Assembly (NCBI GenBank): GCA_032622095.1
Contig: CP136061.1
Span: 249,065,582-249,129,581 of the forward strand
DNA length: 64,000 nt
Origin: Siphonodentalium dalli
Taxonomy: Eukaryota; Mollusca; Scaphopoda; Gadilida; Siphonodentaliidae
Reading direction: 5' to 3'
A program made the position numbers and the translations under genes. Position 1 is the first letter of the stretch. Each line of letters starts with the position of its first letter. Below are positions 58,991 through 64,000 of the stretch, piece after piece. Under the pieces are notes generated by a model. It was not told the origin of the DNA, did no database searches, and saw only the letters and a list, made by a program, of their open reading frames with translations.

Positions 58991-60849
58991 AAACAGTTTT
59001 TATTAATATATGTCAGAGTTCTAAATTGAGTTAGATAATTTTACTAAAGAAAACTGAAACTTTGTACCCAAAGTAGCAGTCTCCAATTTCAAGGTGCTTA
59101 TCTCTGACATAGGCCTAAACATGCGCTCAGGTGATAATATTTTATATTAGCAAAATTCTTTTGTCTGGGATTTTTTTTTATCACGCTACCAGTAATTGCT
59201 CACTTATATTAACTTAGTGTAGTCAAATGAAATATTTTCCAGTTCATTTCTTTAGGAAGTGACATCTGCAGTAAATAATCTTGTGTCACTAGTTTCCAAG
59301 AGGCATGGTATACTACCTCCTGCTGCTTAATTTGAGTATATGTTAAGCCAATCGCGCTTGCGTTAGTAATGTATTATCGAGCAATCGATATATATAATTC
59401 GACAGTGTGTAAACTCGCACTTAATTCTCTTGTATTGAATACTCGAGTGTTGGTTCGTCAACTTCGTTGAGTTCTTGGTAAAACAACAAGAACATAGAAC
59501 TGACGAACTTGGGTCGTCCAAACCACTACTCGAAATTGATGCAATGGGCATTCTTCTGTGGAAATGGGGGGGGGTAGAAATGCATATAGAACTTACTTTC
59601 GTAAATGGTATTTCGTTTTCCCACGCATAAATTCATACAAACAATATTTTATTTGCAGAATGTTCTGCAATTGAGTTGAACATACAGTAATTAATTTAGC
59701 ACAGAGCCCCCCTCCCCATGTAACTTATGCTGCATGCGGCGGGGGAGATAATGCAGTAACATTGACGATATCAGTTATATATATGCACGAACGCGTTGAC
59801 ACGGGACGGGGTCGTGGTGTCTCCCCTTCCCACTTTGGTAAAATAAATTCAACAGTTTGAACTTTGAAGTCCAATACACTAATAGATTTGTGTGCAGTTA
59901 GCGATTATAAATTTCCAATATGTGGCCATAGCATGGTGCAATTATATAGACTTTCTTCAATTTTTAGAATTATTTTGGTTCGATCAAAGGTGGTGCATTT
60001 AGAAATTCCAAGTTTTGCACCAAAACGTAAACATTCTAGACACTTTGATGTAGGGCCTAGATATGTTTTAAATATAAGTTTGCTCACCGTACGTATAACC
60101 TTTATCGCGATTCTGATATAAATGGTTCATCCCTAGCTCAGACATATACGTATATAGTTTATCCACCCAACGATGTATATACAACTTATCAATTCCTATA
60201 ATGAGTCCGTGCCACTATTTCTCCGATACAGTATATATATATATATATACAGCCTATAATATAGACTGGGATTTGTGGATTCAAGGCCTATATACAGGCA
60301 CGCTTAACCACCTGTCGCAGCAGACAGTCACACAAACACGGAGTTAACGAAATGTATAGGGGATATTTTGCATGGGATCCATACATATATAGGTGTAGGC
60401 ATGCTACCGAACATGGTTTGAGTGACTTTTTTTTCGCACGATGTCGCCTCGGTTGCTCTTTATTGGAGATTCGATCGATGGTTTACACTATAGCTGCCAA
60501 GGATGCAAATATAGTACACTATATATTGATATAATGTGTGCTCTCATCTATAACTACGATCGAGCAGCATCAGTATATAACCACCAACTCAAAGTTTGTG
60601 ATTATGTTGTGGTTGATTTAGTGAAATTCGCATGTTTCCGTGGTCTGACCGTGGATTGTAGTATAATAGACTACAGAGCGCGCGGTACAAACCCTGGAGG
60701 ATCTTTAATACAAGCGTACTTGACCAATCCATTCTTACGAATTTGTTAAAGCATTTTAGTAACGTATTCAAAACTTGGTGTGTTTCTTCCCGTGTATCAA
60801 TGCACATTCATTGTGATGCATGTAGCCACCGAAGGGGTTATCGTGATAA
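58991..60849. other. Non-coding
   Basis: Contains an (AT)n tract at about 60234-60250 and no supported gene; ORFs at 59864 and 60441 have no domain. Confidence 0.35.
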
Positions 60850-60860
60850 TATAGCCTATA

Positions 60861-61786
60861 GGGGGAACTGGGGTGGAGTGGGACATTTTTTTCTTCCAAG
60901 GCCCAGAACTCAATTTGTGCTACATATCCAACTGTTGTTTTGTGTAAGATTTATACATAATTGATTACCGCAACTAATATGACTGTGTATACTATTACCA
61001 ACTTGATATATTTCCCATGCTGGCAACTTAAATAAGGTACCCAAATGTCCCACACGTCCCCGGGTCATGGGGTACAGTGGGTCACCCATTGGAATTCAAT
61101 AACATACCCCATAACAACAACCGAAACAGTTATTCATTCAAAGAGGGAAATTCTTTATGTGGTAACACACATTTATATAGTTGAAACATAAGGTTTTATT
61201 GATACTTCCACTCAATCGGGGAGGAGTGGGACACAGTGTCGATCCATAGGGCCCAAATTATAATCTGACAAAATAATTAATAAACGTTCTGTTGGGTGTC
61301 TACATGTAGAAGATAAAAGCAACCAGGAATGGTATTTTCCAAAGATCTGCTCAACTCTACATTACTGTAACTAACCGTCCCAATGTACACCAAGCCATAT
61401 GTCCCACTCTACCCCGACATGGTCATGTATCGGTTGATTCAATATTCTACCAACATGCCTATGCTAACCTATTGAAACAGATATGCAATTTGAAGCTTAA
61501 ACACAGTTGTTTCAGAGCTCAGAGTCGGTAAGAAAATATCTCTCATATATGTACTTTGAATATTTCAAAATGTTGTGTTCCGAAAAAATTGCTCAGATTC
61601 CATAAAAATCCTTTTGTTCACATAAAAAATTTAATATGCTTGCAACACGTTTGATTCATGTCATATGTACATGGGACATCTTATGAGCATCAAATGAATC
61701 CATACAGATGAGGCAACTCATCGATGTTATGGAGTTATCTCCACTGTCCCACAGTACCCATTGTCCCACTCCACCCCAGTTTCCCC
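60861..61786. mobile_element. 926-bp element with long TSD, MULE-like
   Basis: Ends GGGGGAACTGGGGTGGAGTG…CACTCCACCCCAGTTTCCCC are inverted copies with a single mismatch. The 11-base TATAGCCTATA lies on each side (60850-60860 and 61787-61797); duplications of 9-11 bp are typical of Mutator-like elements. 'GTCCCAC' and 'GTGGGAC' phrases recur internally. No transposase. Confidence 0.8.
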
Positions 61787-62321
61787 TATAGCCTATACGA
61801 CCATTCAAAGAAGGTAATATAGCCAAAAATACAGTAGTTATCAACAATGGTGTGTGTGTGTGGGGGGGGGGCGGGGGTAATAACCTTTGTTTTCTCATTC
61901 AATGCTAAATTCTCAGAAGCATTTAATTATTTTGCCATAATTAGCAATCGATGGGCCATATTTATTAATCGACATCATAAGTTAGGGTAGGTCTAGTCAC
62001 TGCATAAATGTGAATTTATTCTTATCAACAGCGATGCCATATGTATAAACACATTCCCTGTGCCCAATACGAAGAAATTTGCCCGGGGAGTTGATTTTAA
62101 ACCTTTATTCGCGTAAAAACGTTTCAAAAATCAGATCACGGAAGCATTTTTTCGATATCGTGTGCGTAATACGTCATACACTACACATTTATTGACTAGG
62201 CAACGCCAAACGACCATGTCGTAATTGCAACGATATTTCTCCGAGGGCGGGGCTATACATCCACGTTACTATTATTAGAAATATTGACTTATCTGGCAGG
62301 ACGTACTTATTAAGCAGAATA
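61787..62321. other. Non-coding
   Basis: Contains a GT/G-rich tract at 61850-61876 and, from 62288, the flank of repeat X ('cttatctggcag', 'gtacttattaagcagaa'). Confidence 0.4.
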
Positions 62322-62820
62322 CCGGCATTTGGGAAAACGTGATATTGGACACAAATATCCAGCAAGGAATGTATATTATGGTCACCGTGTGTTCGCCAAT
62401 TACTCTTCTAGACGATATATGTATAAAATCGCGTCAATGGGCCAATATTGTCCCACAGAGACAAACGAAAGGTGGTGAAATGTCCGAAAATTTTAACATT
62501 TCGGCGGCCATTTTGGCCGCCATATTGGATTTTTGTGTCGGAATTTTGGCTAATTTGTAAGGGTTGTATATTATCATAACGAATCGAACGGAAAACAAGA
62601 CCGCATGTGACATCTTTACTATAACGGCGATCAAAGAGACCTGGTGCATATAAAAAATGGCCGCCATGATGGACGCCATCTTTTCTGGAGTCTCTGCGGC
62701 CACTTTTTTTTTCGTGCTAACAACCGAAAAAAAATAGAGGAGACATTAAGAAAGAAAATAAGTGGGGTGAATTTGAGTCCTGGGGGTGCAGAGGTCTACC
62801 AATATATCCTGGACTAAGAA
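62322..62820 (-). repeat. Dispersed repeat X, copy 2, carrying the unoccupied CCGG site
   Basis: Inverted relative to 22993-23496. Reading the minus strand, sequence equivalent to 23480-23500 runs directly through CCGG (62322-62325) into 'tattctgcttaataagtacg', which in the other locus lies on the far side of the 3,964-bp element. Confidence 0.85.
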
Positions 62821-63271
62821 TTTTGGGTTAGAGCAAAAATCGGTACTTGGCTGCTAGACTATGAGTTATCATTCACCTTTAATGGATTATTATTATTTGG
62901 ATTATGTACCATCAACACCAGCTGGGGACCAGAAGAAGTACCGGTAAGTACTTTAGTTGAAAATATCATGCCGAATAACTGCAGTTTTAATGATAAGCGT
63001 GCGTCGTCGGATTCATTTCCTCCACAAGCAACTTATAGTTTGAATTTGAAGTTTAACCCTTCAATTCTTAGAAATGAATAATATCAGTTTCGTGTGATGT
63101 AATCCAACTTTATGATTAGTGAAACGTCATCCTAATTACAACTTAAATTTCACGATCAATGTGTGATGATAGATTTAGAGACGTGGCGACACGGGACTTG
63201 CATGGTAGTCTCACCCCGCCCAACATTGGTCAAAATTGTCAACAGTTGGACATTGCATACATGACACAACA
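62821..63271. other. Non-coding
   Basis: No supported feature. Confidence 0.35.
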
Positions 63272-63275
63272 TTAA

Positions 63276-63369
63276 AGATGTATTATTTCTGCATATAACA
63301 ATTTTAAATAGTTTCGTGCGCATAAAATAATAAATATGAATTGAAGACACACTTCCAGGAACGTTTCTA
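63276..63369 (+). mobile_element. TTAA-family end fragment
   Basis: After TTAA (63272-63275) runs a diverged family end ('aagatgtattatttctgc' … 'ttccaggaacgtttcta') that is cut by the next copy. Confidence 0.55.
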
Positions 63370-63373
63370 TTAA

Positions 63374-63895
63374 AGGTGGATTATCTCTTTGTAAACATGT
63401 AGTATATAATTACCGGAGTATAAAATATTAGATCTGAGTCGAAGACTCCTGTCCGGAAATGCTTCTATATCGATTAATATTAGTTTTATTTAGAATATTT
63501 TCTGGTCTAAAAAGGTGTGTTTGTTCAGCTAACGAACAATAGTGGTTACTGTTAACAGAGACCAGAAATTATATTGTGCAATTTTGTCACAAATAAACGT
63601 TAATTAGACTCATTATCGCTTATATCTGTGGAACAAAACAATACAAACAACCAATCTGTGACATTTGACATTCGTTGCGTAGCCGTAGGAACAGCCCATT
63701 GCTCTATATCACAATACGGTCTCATCCGAATGGTCGGTTCTAAAAATAGTAACATAAACGGGCCCAATTTAATATTCGAAATAAAATCAATATTAATTGA
63801 TAGAAGCTTTTCCGGACATAGGTCTTCAGTTCATATCTATTATTTTATACCCACGAAACTATTTAAAATTTGTTATTTGAAGAGATAATCCATCT
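63374..63895 (+). mobile_element. 522-bp non-autonomous TTAA element, copy 3
   Basis: Nearly identical to copies 1 and 2, flanked by TTAA at 63370-63373 and 63896-63899. It landed inside an older family member. Confidence 0.85.
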
Positions 63896-63899
63896 TTAA

Positions 63900-64000
63900 A
63901 GGTGGATTATCTCTTCCGCAACATGATATATAGTTTCCTGCGCCTGAAGTAATAGATACGAATCGAAGACCCCAGTGACCCGCCATATCAAATCCAGTCG
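63900..64000 (+). mobile_element. TTAA-family left end, running off the window
   Basis: AGGTGGATTATCTCTTCC starts directly after the TTAA of copy 3, so two family members abut. Only 101 bases are visible. Confidence 0.6.

Overview
The window is repeat-dense, AT-rich eukaryotic DNA from an animal. Genes are intron-split with GT-AG junctions, there is a C2H2 zinc-finger array with TG(D/E)RP-type linkers, and almost everything else is transposable-element sequence. Three dispersed repeat families begin with a short palindrome, run into a CCGT/CTGT microsatellite, and carry units containing 'gagttatggccc' or 'gggttcatatttggt'. I associate that style with molluscan genomes, so a mollusc or other lophotrochozoan is my best guess (inference). 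No bacterial-style operons, rRNA or tRNA genes were seen.

Layout. 1 to about 1000: 5' end of an LTR retroelement on the minus strand (start of its polyprotein, a primer-binding site resembling tRNA-His, and an LTR with five CRE-like sites). 1659-9039: a complete 7,381-bp DNA transposon with 238-bp terminal inverted repeats that I read as identical, and an AAA target duplication. It carries two intact-looking spliced genes on opposite strands: a 904-aa transposase-like protein (minus, 5 exons) and a 293-aa protein (plus, 5 exons) that joins a MADS/SRF-type DNA-binding domain, a PHD-type zinc finger and an RG-rich tail. Exons of the two genes are interleaved, each lying in the other's introns. 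This is the most remarkable object in the window.

9040-17200: a TTAA-target element family in short (520 bp) and long (2.5 kb) forms, a direct duplication with an empty site, and a decaying C2H2 zinc-finger array on the minus strand. 17410-19840: a decayed Ty3/Gypsy-like gag-pol relic interrupted by a cluster of palindromic repeats. 21486-27464: an inverted-repeat element holding a cysteine-rich gene relic, then a 3,964-bp foldback element flanked by CCGG, for which a paralogous unoccupied site exists near 62322.

27465-64000 has no convincing complete gene. It holds non-autonomous elements with recognisable ends (hAT-like, pogo-like, TTAA, long-TSD MULE-like, foldback), hairpins and degenerate tandem arrays. 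One 96-codon ORF near 28550 has a protein-like composition but no recognised family.

How the genes might work together (inference): the minus-strand protein would catalyse transposition, while the MADS-PHD protein could bind the element's own ends or promoter, or read chromatin for target choice or self-regulation. The antisense overlap means expression of the two genes may be mutually exclusive.
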